Assembly: GCA_038246785.1 (NCBI GenBank)
Contig: JBBRVP010000003.1
Coordinates: forward strand, 62,001-126,000
DNA from: JBBRVP01 sp038246785
GTDB taxonomy: Bacteria; Actinomycetota; Actinomycetes; Jiangellales; Jiangellaceae
Direction: 5' to 3'
Length of the DNA stretch: 64,000 bases
In this document: in pieces, positions 7,423-15,085 of the stretch
Layout: each line of letters starts with the position of its first letter
How positions within the stretch are numbered: position 1 is the first letter of the stretch
Position numbers and translations under genes: made by a program
The notes under the pieces: model-generated
What the model was told of the DNA's origin: nothing
The model's input: the letters and a program-made list of their open reading frames with translations, nothing else
The model's database searches: none

Positions 7423-9156
7423 ATGACTGCCGAGTCCCCGTCCGAGCGAGCCCATCCCGCCATCGTCGTCGCCGTCCGCGCGCCGGGCGCCCGCGACCTG
7501 GTCGCCAGCGAGCTGCGCCGGCGCTACGCCGCCGACTACGAGGTCGTCACGACGTCGTCGGCCACCGAGGCGGCGGATGCGCTCAGGGCGCTGGCATCCC
7601 GGGCCACGCCGGTGGCGCTCCTGCTGGCCGACGACCCGGAGCCGCTGGCCGGTGGTCAGACCGTCTTCGTGCAGGCCCGCGAGCTGTACCCCGACATTCG
7701 GCGGGGGCTGCTCGTCGAGTGGGGCGCCTGGGCCGACCGAGCCGTCACGCAGTCGGTGCTCACGCTCATGGCGATGGGGCAGATCGACTACTACGTGATC
7801 CGACCGTGGCGCTCGCCCGACGAGTACTTCCACCGCACCGTCACCGAGTTCCTGCTCGAGTGGGAGCGCGCCGGCGGCACCCTGCCGCGCGAGGTCACCG
7901 TCGTCGCCGACCAGTGGACACCGCGGGCGCACGAGCTGCGCAGCCTGCTGGCCCGCAACGGTGTGCCGCACGTTTTCCTCGACCGGGCCTCGCCGGAGGC
8001 GGCGCACCGCCTCAGCGAGCTGGCGGAGGACGCCGGCCACGACCGCCCGCTGGTGCTGCTGCACGACGGCCGCGTACTCCAGGACCCGACCAACACCGAG
8101 CTCGCGGCGGCCTACGGCGTCCGCACGGCGCTCGACGCCGACGGCGGGGCCGAGGTCGACGTGGCCGTCGTGGGGGCCGGACCGTCCGGGCTCGCCGCAG
8201 CGGTCTACGCGTCGTCGGAGGGGTTGTCGACACTGGTCGTCGAGCGCGAGTCGATCGGCGGGCAGGCAGGCTCGAGCTCACTGATCCGCAACTACCTCGG
8301 CTTCTCCCGCGGGGTCAGCGGTGCCGACCTCGCGCAGCGGGCCTATCAGCAGGCGTGGGTGTTCGGCGCCGAGTTCCTGCTCATGCGCGAGGCAGTCCGG
8401 CTGCGGTCCGAGGACGAGCGGTTCGTCCTCGTCGTCGACGGCGGCGAGGAGGTGAGGGCCCGCGCTGTCGTCCTGGCAACCGGCGTGTCCTACCGCCGAC
8501 TCGACGCGCCGGAGCTGGAGGCGCTCGCCGGCGCCGGGGTCTTCTACGGTGCCTCGGTGTCGGAGGCGCGGGCCGTCTCGGGCCAGGATGTGTACGTCGT
8601 CGGCGGCGGCAACTCAGCCGGGCAGGCCGCCCTGCATCTCGCCCGCTATGCGCGGCGCGTGGTGCTGCTGGTTCGCGGGGACTCCCTGGCCGAGAGCATG
8701 TCGAAGTACCTCATCGACCAGCTGGCGGCAGTGGGAGTCCTCGTGCGCCTGCACTCGGAGATCGTTGGCGGCGGCGGGACCGGGCGGCTGGAGCGGCGGG
8801 TCGTCCACGACCGCCGCAGCGGCGCCGACGACACGGTCGATGCCGGCGGGCTGTTCGTCCTGATCGGTGCCGCCCCGCGCACCGAGTGGCTGCCCGCCGA
8901 GCTGCTGCGCGACCGGTGGGGCTACCTGCTCAGCGGTCCCGACGTGCTCGACGAGGGTGGCCGGCGCGCCTGGCCGCTGGAACGCCCTCCGCGTCCGCTC
9001 GAGACGTCGCTGCCGGGTGTCTTCGCGGTGGGCGACGTTCGCCGCCGCTCGGTCAAGCGGGTCGCCTCGGCTGTGGGCGACGGGGCCGCGGTCATCTCGC
9101 AGGTGCACGAGCACCTTGCGCCGGCCGTGCCCGCCGGGCCGGGCAGCTCGGCGTGA
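7423..9156 (+). CDS. Thioredoxin-reductase-like FAD oxidoreductase with N-terminal receiver-like domain
   Basis: 577 residues in three parts. Residues about 10-150 look like a response-regulator receiver fold (LLLADD where the phospho-Asp would be; the usual KP pair is RP in YVIRPW). Residues about 155-230 look like a thioredoxin/glutaredoxin-like insert. From about 245 comes a thioredoxin-reductase fold with FAD motif VVGAGPSGLAAAVYA and NAD(P)H motif VVGGGNSAGQAA. The redox CxxC of true thioredoxin reductases is absent: the segment reads FYGASVSEARAVSG. It is therefore not a classical TrxR; electron acceptor unknown. The stop overlaps the cyclase start as GTGA. Confidence 0.85.
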   Translation: MTAESPSERAHPAIVVAVRAPGARDLVASELRRRYAADYEVVTTSSATEAADALRALASRATPVALLLADDPEPLAGGQTVFVQARELYPDIRRGLLVEWGAWADRAVTQSVLTLMAMGQIDYYVIRPWRSPDEYFHRTVTEFLLEWERAGGTLPREVTVVADQWTPRAHELRSLLARNGVPHVFLDRASPEAAHRLSELAEDAGHDRPLVLLHDGRVLQDPTNTELAAAYGVRTALDADGGAEVDVAVVGAGPSGLAAAVYASSEGLSTLVVERESIGGQAGSSSLIRNYLGFSRGVSGADLAQRAYQQAWVFGAEFLLMREAVRLRSEDERFVLVVDGGEEVRARAVVLATGVSYRRLDAPELEALAGAGVFYGASVSEARAVSGQDVYVVGGGNSAGQAALHLARYARRVVLLVRGDSLAESMSKYLIDQLAAVGVLVRLHSEIVGGGGTGRLERRVVHDRRSGADDTVDAGGLFVLIGAAPRTEWLPAELLRDRWGYLLSGPDVLDEGGRRAWPLERPPRPLETSLPGVFAVGDVRRRSVKRVASAVGDGAAVISQVHEHLAPAVPAGPGSSA

Positions 9157-10502
9157 CCCGCCGCCACTTGGCGCTGGTGGTGCTGCTGGCGCTGCCGATC
9201 GTGGGCTTCACGCTGCTCGTGGCGCGTCCCCGCCTCGACGTCGAGTGGCAGCACCACCCCTCCCACTTCTGGCTGGTGCTGGCGGCCGGCGGTCTGAACG
9301 CGGTGCTGGCGTACGCGACGTGGAGCGCCGCCCACCGTCGAGGCGACGCGCGGATGGTGCTGGTGTCGCTGGCGTTCCTGTCCGCGGCCGGCTTCCTCGG
9401 GTTGCATGCCTTGGCCACGCCCGGCGTGCTCCTCGCCGGCAGCAACGCCGGCTTCGCCCTTGCCACCCCGGTGGGGTTGTTCGTCAGCAGCCTGTTCGCT
9501 GCGGCGTCGAGCGTCGATCTCACTCCCGAGCGGGCCCGCTGGGTGGTCCGCCGAGCCCGGTTGCTGCTCTGGTCGCTAGTCGGGGTGATGCTCGTTTGGG
9601 CGCTGGCCTCGCTGACGTCCGTCGGTCCGTTGGACAACCCGGCGGCTCCCGAGCGCGCGTCCGGCTGGCTGGTCTCGCTCGCCCTTGTCGGGCTGCTGCT
9701 GTACGGCACCGCCGTGGTGCGTTACCTGCGGATGCCGCGACCCGCGGGCGCCATGCTTCCGTTGGCGATGGCCTCGGCCTTCACACTGCTTGCGGAAGCT
9801 GAGGTCGCCGTGGCCTGGGGGCGCAACTGGCATGCCTCCTGGTGGGAGTGGCACCTGCTGATGCTGGCCGCGTTCGTCGTGGTCGCGGTGACGGCTCAGC
9901 GGTCGTGGCACGAGGAACGCTGGGCCGGGCTCTACCTGGGCAGCACCGTGTCGTCCGAGCGCGAGATCAGCGTCCTGTTCGCCGACCTGCAGGGGTTCAC
10001 GAGCTTCTCCGAGGCGCATGCCCCGCAGGAGGTGACGGCCATGCTCAACGCCTACTTCGAGCAAGCCATCCCGCCGGTCGTGCTCGGTCACGGCGGCGAC
10101 ATCGACCGGCTCGTCGGCGACGCCCTGATGGCGACGTTCAACACGCGGGGCGACCAGCCCGATCACGCTGTGCGGGCGGCCCGGGCCGCGCTGGCGATCC
10201 AGGAGGCCGCCGCTGACGTGGCCGCCGAGCACCCCGACTGGCCCCGCTTCCGGGTCGGCCTCAACACCGGGGCGGCGGCGGTGGGCCTGCTCGGCGCGTC
10301 GGTGGGAGGTCGTACGTTCACCGCCATCGGCGACGCCGTCAACCTGGCGAGCCGGCTCGAGGGCCAGGCCCCGGTCGGCGCGGTGGCCATCGGCGCCGAG
10401 ACGCTGCGCCGGCTCCCTGGCGCCCGCGTGGAGCACCTGGGGGAGCTGCGCGTCAAGGGCAAGGCCGAGCCGGTCGAGGCCTACCGGCTCATCGAGCTGT
10501 GA
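9153..10502 (+). CDS. Membrane-bound class III adenylate/guanylate cyclase
   Basis: 449 residues. The first 265 form about seven or eight hydrophobic helices with no recognisable sensor family. The C-terminal 180 are a class III nucleotide cyclase domain: metal-binding Asp in LFADLQGFTSF, second metal Asp in LVGDALMATF, and the FTAIGDAVNLASRLEG segment. The usual base-selecting Lys before the second metal site is Arg (DIDRLVGD), as in some bacterial adenylate cyclases, so cAMP is more likely than cGMP, but this is inference. Start GTG 9153 overlaps the flavoprotein stop, so the two are translationally coupled. Confidence 0.9.
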   Translation: MTRRHLALVVLLALPIVGFTLLVARPRLDVEWQHHPSHFWLVLAAGGLNAVLAYATWSAAHRRGDARMVLVSLAFLSAAGFLGLHALATPGVLLAGSNAGFALATPVGLFVSSLFAAASSVDLTPERARWVVRRARLLLWSLVGVMLVWALASLTSVGPLDNPAAPERASGWLVSLALVGLLLYGTAVVRYLRMPRPAGAMLPLAMASAFTLLAEAEVAVAWGRNWHASWWEWHLLMLAAFVVVAVTAQRSWHEERWAGLYLGSTVSSEREISVLFADLQGFTSFSEAHAPQEVTAMLNAYFEQAIPPVVLGHGGDIDRLVGDALMATFNTRGDQPDHAVRAARAALAIQEAAADVAAEHPDWPRFRVGLNTGAAAVGLLGASVGGRTFTAIGDAVNLASRLEGQAPVGAVAIGAETLRRLPGARVEHLGELRVKGKAEPVEAYRLIEL

Positions 10503-10518
10503 GGCCCGACGGCTGCCG

Positions 10519-10524
10519 TAGCCT
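10519..10524 (+). promoter_or_regulatory. -10 element of a leaderless promoter (uppS)
   Basis: TAGCCT, then 6 nt, then the GTG at 10531; no ribosome-binding site. Confidence 0.55.
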
Positions 10525-10530
10525 CGCGCC

Positions 10531-11319
10531 GTGACCCGGCGTGACCCCGTCCCGCCCGACCCGCACCCGTCCGGGGCGCGCCCTCCGCAGGTCCCGGCCG
10601 CGCTGGTCCCGCGGCACGTCGCGATCGTCATGGACGGCAACGGGCGCTGGGCGCGCCAGCGCGGGCTGCCGCGGACGAAGGGCCACGAGGCCGGCGAGGC
10701 AGCCCTGCTCGACGTCATCAAGGGGGCGATCGAGATCGGGGTGCCGTGCTTGTCGGCGTACGCCTTCTCCACCGAAAACTGGCGGCGCTCTCCGGACGAG
10801 GTGCGGTTCCTCATGGGCTTCAACCGGGAGGTCATCCGGCGCCGCCGCGACGAGCTCGACGCCATGGGCGTCCGCGTGCGCTGGGCCGGCCGCCGGCGTC
10901 GGCTGTGGCGCAGCGTCATCGGCGAGCTCGAGGACGCGGAGCGGCGTACGCGCGACAACACCACGCTGCAGCTGCAGTTCTGCGTCAACTACGGCGGCCG
11001 CGCGGAGATCGCCGACGCGGCCCGCGGCGTCGCGCTCGAGGTGGCCGCGGGCCGGCTGCGCCCGGACAAGGTCGACGAAGCCGTCCTGGCTCGTCACCTC
11101 GACGAGCCCGACCTCCCCGACGTCGACCTGTTCGTGCGGACCTCGGGTGAGCAGCGCACCAGCAACTTCCTGGTGTGGCAGGCGGCGTACGCCGAGCTCG
11201 TCTTCCTGGACGTGCTCTGGCCGGACGTGGACCGCCGGCACCTGTGGCAGGCGGTGCAGACGTACGCCGGCCGCGACCGCCGCTACGGCGGCGCCGACCC
11301 GCAGACCCCCGTGGTGTGA
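10531..11319 (+). CDS. uppS: Isoprenyl transferase (undecaprenyl/decaprenyl diphosphate synthase)
   Basis: 262 residues, cis-prenyltransferase family. It condenses isopentenyl diphosphate onto an allylic primer to make the polyprenyl carrier for peptidoglycan and wall glycans. Seen: catalytic Asp35 in MDGNGRWA, the AFSTENWRR loop and the RTSGEQRTSNFL signature near the C-terminus. Chain length (C50 or C55) cannot be read from the sequence with confidence. An N-terminal Pro-rich extension of about 20 residues is typical of actinobacteria. Start GTG 10531 follows a TAGCCT -10 by 6 nt (leaderless). Confidence 0.95.
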   Translation: MTRRDPVPPDPHPSGARPPQVPAALVPRHVAIVMDGNGRWARQRGLPRTKGHEAGEAALLDVIKGAIEIGVPCLSAYAFSTENWRRSPDEVRFLMGFNREVIRRRRDELDAMGVRVRWAGRRRRLWRSVIGELEDAERRTRDNTTLQLQFCVNYGGRAEIADAARGVALEVAAGRLRPDKVDEAVLARHLDEPDLPDVDLFVRTSGEQRTSNFLVWQAAYAELVFLDVLWPDVDRRHLWQAVQTYAGRDRRYGGADPQTPVV

Positions 11320-11322
11320 CCG

Positions 11323-11712
11323 TCACGTCCGGGTGCAGTCGGGGCAGGTGCCGAACACCTCGAGGGTGTGGCTGACGTCGGCGTAGCCGTGCTCGGCCGC
11401 GAGCCGCTGCGCCCACCGCTCGACGGCCGGCCCTGCGACCTCCGCGGCCCGGCCGCAGGAGCGGCACACCAGGTGGTGGTGGTGTCCGGTGCTGCAGCGC
11501 CGATAGACCGCCTCGCCGTCGTCCGTGCGCAGCACGTCCACGTCGCCGGCCTCCACCATGGCCTGCAGGGTCCGGTAGACGGTGGCCAGCCCGACCGGGT
11601 CGCCCCGCTCGTGGAGCAGCGCATGCAGCTCCTGGGCGCTGCGGAAGTCGGCGACCTCGTCGAGCAGGCCGGACACCGCGGTCCGCTGCCGGGTCGTGCG
11701 TGGTGTCGTCAT
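11323..11712 (-). CDS. zur: Fur-family zinc uptake regulator (Zur)
   Basis: 129 residues, Fur family. A winged helix (residues about 1-75, with DPVGLATVYRTLQAM as the recognition region) is followed by a metal-binding dimer domain: HHHH cluster, CRSC and CPDC motifs for the structural zinc. It should repress zinc-uptake genes when zinc is replete. The assignment as Zur rather than Fur rests on its position as last gene of the znuA-znuC-znuB operon, coupled to znuB by ATGA overlap, and on Zur-like boxes at the operon promoter. It converges with uppS, with only 3 bp between. Confidence 0.9.
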   Translation of the reverse strand: MTTPRTTRQRTAVSGLLDEVADFRSAQELHALLHERGDPVGLATVYRTLQAMVEAGDVDVLRTDDGEAVYRRCSTGHHHHLVCRSCGRAAEVAGPAVERWAQRLAAEHGYADVSHTLEVFGTCPDCTRT

Positions 11713-12731
11713 CGCGGACCGTCCGGTGCGGCCCCAGCCGCACGGTCCGCCGGTGGCGCGGTGCCGTGCTCGTCCCAGTGGGTGCCGTGGGCGTCGGTGT
11801 GAGCGGAATGGAGGTGCCCGTCGTGGGCGTAGTCGACGTGGTCGTCGTGCAGGACCGGCGGGTGACCGCAACCCTCGCCGTGGACGTGCGGGTGGAACTC
11901 GGCGCGGGCGTGGCGTGCGGCGCGGACCCGCGTCCGTACCCCGCTCGCCGTCGCCACTGCGAGGAACACCGCGATCGTCAACAGGACGATCGTGCCGCCC
12001 GACGGGGTGGCCGCGTAGAACGAGACCACGACGCCTCCGACGCTGCACACCGCGCCCACGACGACGGCCACCAGCACCGCACTGCGGAAGCTGCGCGCGA
12101 CGAGCTGGCCGACCGCGTTGGGCACGATCATCAACGCCGAGACCAGGAGCAGCCCGACAACCCGCATCGACGTGACGACGGTGACCGCGACGAGCACCGC
12201 CAGCAGCAGGTTGAGCCGCAGCACCGGCAGCCCGCTGGCCCGGGCGTACTCCTCGTCGTCGCTGATCGCGAACAGGGCCGGCGCGAGGACGATCACGAGC
12301 AGCAGCACCACGGCGGTGAGCACCACGAACGCGACGAGGTCGGCCGGCGTGGTCGTGGTGATGGCGCCGAACAGGTACGCGGTGAGGTTCGCCGCCGTCC
12401 CGCCGGGGGACAGGCTCACCAGCACGACACCGCCGGCGATGCCACCGTAGAAGAGGATGGCGAGTGCGACGTCGCCCGACGTCCTGGCGTACGCCCGCAT
12501 GAGCTCGATGGCGACCGCCCCGGCGACGGCGGCGACGAGCGCGGTCAGCACCGGCGCGCTCCTGGTCAGCAGGCCGACGGCGACCCCGGTGAGCGCGACG
12601 TGGCCGAGCCCGTCCCCGACCAGGGAGAGCCGACGCTGCACGAGAAAGACGCCGACCGCCGGTGCGGCGACACCGATGAGCAGCGCCGCGAGCAGTGCGC
12701 GCTGCATGAAGTCCAGACTGAGCAGCTCCAT
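11709..12731 (-). CDS. znuB: Zinc ABC transporter permease ZnuB
   Basis: 340 residues from ATG 12731. It is an integral membrane permease of the metal ABC-3 family, with eight or nine helices over the first 280 residues (for example FFLVQRRLSLVGDG-type cytoplasmic loop and SALMIVPNAVGQ). The C-terminal 60 residues are a His/Asp-rich cytoplasmic tail (HPHVHGEGCGH, HDDHVDYAHDGHLH, HGTHWDEHG) that probably binds zinc, perhaps as a buffer or sensor of intracellular metal. The start is 2 bp after the znuC stop and the stop overlaps zur by ATGA. Confidence 0.93.
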   Translation of the reverse strand: MELLSLDFMQRALLAALLIGVAAPAVGVFLVQRRLSLVGDGLGHVALTGVAVGLLTRSAPVLTALVAAVAGAVAIELMRAYARTSGDVALAILFYGGIAGGVVLVSLSPGGTAANLTAYLFGAITTTTPADLVAFVVLTAVVLLLVIVLAPALFAISDDEEYARASGLPVLRLNLLLAVLVAVTVVTSMRVVGLLLVSALMIVPNAVGQLVARSFRSAVLVAVVVGAVCSVGGVVVSFYAATPSGGTIVLLTIAVFLAVATASGVRTRVRAARHARAEFHPHVHGEGCGHPPVLHDDHVDYAHDGHLHSAHTDAHGTHWDEHGTAPPADRAAGAAPDGPR

Positions 12732-12733
12732 CG

Positions 12734-13603
12734 TCACTCGCCCCCGGGGCCGGCGTCGCGGCCGGTCGCGAGATCGGGCACCCACGGCGCGCCGGCGAGC
12801 GAGTCGTCCGCTGGCGGGTGGTGCCCGTCCCAGTGGGCACCGTCCCACTGGGGGGCGCCGTCCCAGCGCCCGCCGTCCGAGGCGCCGAGCATCTGGGCAG
12901 TCAGCGGTCCCTGGTAGCGGACGCGTCCAGCTTGCAGGACCACGGCCCGGTCGACGACGGCGGCCATCGGGCCGACCTCGTGGGTGACGACGAGCACGGC
13001 CACGCCGCGGCCGGCCAGCCGGCGCATCACGTCGACCAGGGCCCGCTGGTTGGCCGCGTCGACCCCCGCGGTGGGCTCGTCCATGACGAGCAGCTCGGGC
13101 TCGCTGGCCAGTGCCCGGGCGATGAGGACCCGGCGCTGCTGCCCGCCGGAGAGCGTGGAGACGGCTTCGCGGTCGCGCTCGGCGAGGCCGACCTCGGCAA
13201 GCGCGGCACGCACGGCCAGCCGGTCGCTCCGACCGTGACGGGCGAGCAGGCCGCGGCGGGGGAGCCGGCCCGACGCCACCACCTCGCGGACGGTGCTGGG
13301 GATCGCGCCGGCGACGGTGTGGCGCTGCGGCACGTAGCCGACCCGCCAGCGCCGGGTGAGGTGCCCGACCGGCTCGCCGAACAGCTCGATGTCACCGCCG
13401 TGCACCGTCGCCAGCCCGAGCAGACCCCGCACCAGCGTCGTCTTGCCGGAGCCGTTGGCGCCGAGCAGGGCCACCACCTCTCCGCGGGCCAGTTCGAGGT
13501 CGACGCCGTCCACGACCGTGACCTCGCCGTAGCCGACGGCCGCCGCCCGCAGGCGCAGGACGGGCGCCCGGTCGTCGCCGACGGCAGGTCCGCCCTGGAT
13601 CAT
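12734..13603 (-). CDS. znuC: Zinc ABC transporter ATP-binding protein ZnuC
   Basis: 289 residues. ABC ATPase with Walker A GANGSGKTT, Q-loop YVPQRH, signature LSGGQQRR, Walker B LLVMDEPTAG and switch His in VVTHEVG. It powers zinc import by ZnuB with ZnuA as binding protein. The last 50 residues form an unusual tail with a repeated Trp-Asp-Gly motif (GGRWDGAP, QWDGAH, WDGHH) that may add a metal or protein contact. The ATG at 13603 overlaps the stop of the last mini-ORF of the preceding 17-bp repeat array, so its translation may depend on that array. Confidence 0.95.
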   Translation of the reverse strand: MIQGGPAVGDDRAPVLRLRAAAVGYGEVTVVDGVDLELARGEVVALLGANGSGKTTLVRGLLGLATVHGGDIELFGEPVGHLTRRWRVGYVPQRHTVAGAIPSTVREVVASGRLPRRGLLARHGRSDRLAVRAALAEVGLAERDREAVSTLSGGQQRRVLIARALASEPELLVMDEPTAGVDAANQRALVDVMRRLAGRGVAVLVVTHEVGPMAAVVDRAVVLQAGRVRYQGPLTAQMLGASDGGRWDGAPQWDGAHWDGHHPPADDSLAGAPWVPDLATGRDAGPGGE

Positions 13604-13705
13604 CGGCGGTCCCGTGTCATCGGCGGTCCAGGGTCATCGGCGGTCCAGGGTCATCGGCGGTCCTGGGTCATCGACGGTCCTGGGTCATCGACGGTCCTGG
13701 GTCAT
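13600..13705 (-). repeat. 17-bp tandem array forming six chained mini-ORFs between znuA and znuC
   Basis: On the minus strand the unit GATGACCCAGGACCGTC and variants recur exactly every 17 bp, with ATGs beginning at 13705, 13688, 13671, 13654, 13637, 13620 and 13603. Because a start plus 18 nt falls on the TGA of the next copy, each ATG opens a six-codon ORF (MTQDRR three times, MTLDRR twice, MTRDRR once) whose stop overlaps the next start as ATGA. The first ATG overlaps the znuA stop and the last one is the znuC start. AGGA or GGAC lies 6-7 nt before each ATG. Confidence 0.9.
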
Positions 13706-14598
13706 CGACAGTCCTGGCCGGCGCGCAGCGTTGCGAGGTTGCTCCGCATGACCTGCAGGTAGTCGTGGCCGGCCGACTCGTCGGTGAGCCCCTCGAGCGG
13801 GTCGAGGACGGCGCTGCGTGCACCCGTCTCGCGGGTGACCGTGCGGGCCACCGCGGGCGAGGCCAGCGTCTCGGAGTAGATGGTGCGCACGTCGTGGTCC
13901 TCGACGAACGCCGTGGTCGCGGCCAGCTCTGAGGGGACCGGCTCCGCGTCTGGCGTCGGCCCGCTGATCCCGACCTGCTCGAGCCGGTAGCGCTGGGCGA
14001 AGTAGCCGAACGCCGCGTGGCTGGTGACGAGGACGCGGCTGCGACAGTGGCGCAGCCCGCCGGACAGATCGCGGTCGAGCTCGGCGAGGTCGGCGCGCAG
14101 CCGGCCCGCCCGATCGTGATAGCCGGCCGCGCCGGACGGGTCAGCCGCCGCCATCGCAGCCGCCACCGCGTCGCCGACGGCGGCCAGCCGCGTCGGGTCC
14201 AGCCAGAAGTGCGGGTCGCGGCCCGCGCTGGCGGCGTCGCCCTGGTAGCCGAGGTCGAGGCGGGCAGCTGGAGCGACGTCGTACGCGGTCGTCGCGGCCT
14301 CCTGCTCGACCGCCGCGTCGACGGCCGGCTGGAAGCCGGCCAGGTAGACGACGAGGTCCGCCGTCGCGACGTCGGCGACGGCGCGCGGCGTGAGCTCGAG
14401 GTCGTGCGGCTCGGCACCGGGCTTGGTGAGGGTACGGACGTCGACCGCGCTGCCACCGACGCGCTCGGCGACGAACTGCAGGGGGTAGAACGCAGCGACC
14501 ACACGCAGCCGACCGTCCGCCCAGTCGTTCGGCGGATCGCACGCGCTCAGCAGGGGCAGGGTGGCCGCCACCGCGAGGAGTAGCGCAGCCACCTTCAT
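13702..14598 (-). CDS. znuA: Zinc-binding lipoprotein ZnuA
   Basis: 298 residues, cluster A-I solute-binding protein for zinc. The signal peptide MKVAALLLAVAATLPLLSAC ends in a lipobox (LSAC), so it is anchored outside the membrane. Zinc-ligand His residues are recognisable in EPHDLELTP, RDPHFWLDP and TSHAAFGYF, with a C-terminal acidic ligand in the DPLEGL region. I chose ATG 14598 over an in-frame ATG at 14619: it gives a clean signal peptide and lies exactly one promoter length from TTGACA/GAGAAT, implying a leaderless message. First gene of znuA-znuC-znuB-zur. Confidence 0.93.
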   Translation of the reverse strand: MKVAALLLAVAATLPLLSACDPPNDWADGRLRVVAAFYPLQFVAERVGGSAVDVRTLTKPGAEPHDLELTPRAVADVATADLVVYLAGFQPAVDAAVEQEAATTAYDVAPAARLDLGYQGDAASAGRDPHFWLDPTRLAAVGDAVAAAMAAADPSGAAGYHDRAGRLRADLAELDRDLSGGLRHCRSRVLVTSHAAFGYFAQRYRLEQVGISGPTPDAEPVPSELAATTAFVEDHDVRTIYSETLASPAVARTVTRETGARSAVLDPLEGLTDESAGHDYLQVMRSNLATLRAGQDCR

Positions 14599-14635
14599 GA
14601 CAACGATTCTCACTCTCAATGAGAACGGTTGTCAA
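14598..14635 (-). promoter_or_regulatory. znuA leaderless promoter with two Zur-like boxes
   Basis: Minus strand: -35 TTGACA at 14635-14630, 18-nt spacer, -10 GAGAAT at 14611-14606, then 7 nt to the A of the znuA ATG. Two 15-bp boxes overlay it: TGACAACCGTTCTCA (14634-14620) and TGAGAATCGTTGTCA (14612-14598). They are inverted copies differing at one position, 7 bp apart. Each resembles the TGAnAATnnTTnTCA-type Zur site known from actinobacteria. One covers the -35 and the other the -10 and start site, an efficient repression geometry. Confidence 0.8.
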
Positions 14636-14654
14636 CTGAGCTGATCGCCACGCT

Positions 14655-14709
14655 GAGTGGAACACCAGGCCGACACGCCAGTGTGGCGTGTCGGCCTGGT
14701 GTTCCACTC
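14655..14709. repeat. Perfect 26-bp inverted repeat
   Basis: The arm starting GAGTGGAACACCAGGC (14655-14680) and its exact complement (14684-14709) flank a 3-nt loop. It lies between the divergent znuA promoter and the ABM-like gene. It has no T-tract, so it is a strong hairpin rather than a classical terminator. Function unknown. Confidence 0.85.
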
Positions 14710-14772
14710 GAGGGCGGAGGGTGGGCTGCAGGCCCGTACGCTCGGCGCATCCCGCACGGTCGGAGGCCCGCA

Positions 14773-15063
14773 TTGATCGTCGTCACCCGCCACCGCGTCG
14801 CCGACCCGGGCGTCGACGAGTTCCTCGACGCGGCGCGCGCGGCGCTCACTGCGCTCAGCGAGCGCCCGGGCTACCTGCGCGGGCGGGTGGGACGGGCAGC
14901 CGACGACCGCGGGTTGTGGGCGGTCGTCACCGAGTGGGTCGACGTGGGCTCCTACCGGCGGGCGCTGTCGGCCTACGAGGTCAGGGTGCGCGCCGTCCCG
15001 CTGCTGTCGACGGCGCTCGACGAGCCGTCGGCGTACGAGGTGGTCGTGAGTGACGGCAACTGA
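14773..15063 (+). CDS. Small ABM-like (antibiotic biosynthesis monooxygenase fold) protein
   Basis: 96 residues, about the length of a single dimeric alpha-beta barrel ABM domain. Features: opening strand LIVVTRHRV, a helix over residues 15-30 (FLDAARAALTALSERPGY), then the GLWAVVTEWVDVGSYRRALS strand-helix. Such domains occur in small monooxygenases and also in proteins without known catalysis. I chose TTG 14773 because GGAGG lies 6 nt upstream; it is an uncommon but well-supported start. It converges with the subtilase gene. Function unassigned. Confidence 0.75.
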   Translation: MIVVTRHRVADPGVDEFLDAARAALTALSERPGYLRGRVGRAADDRGLWAVVTEWVDVGSYRRALSAYEVRVRAVPLLSTALDEPSAYEVVVSDGN

Positions 15064-15085
15064 CCAGTGCCTCGCCGGCGATGAG

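Noticed and set aside
13600..13705. CRISPR-like array
   Set aside because: The 17-bp units are directly tandem with no spacers; the same holds for the arrays at 786, 20861 and 57032.
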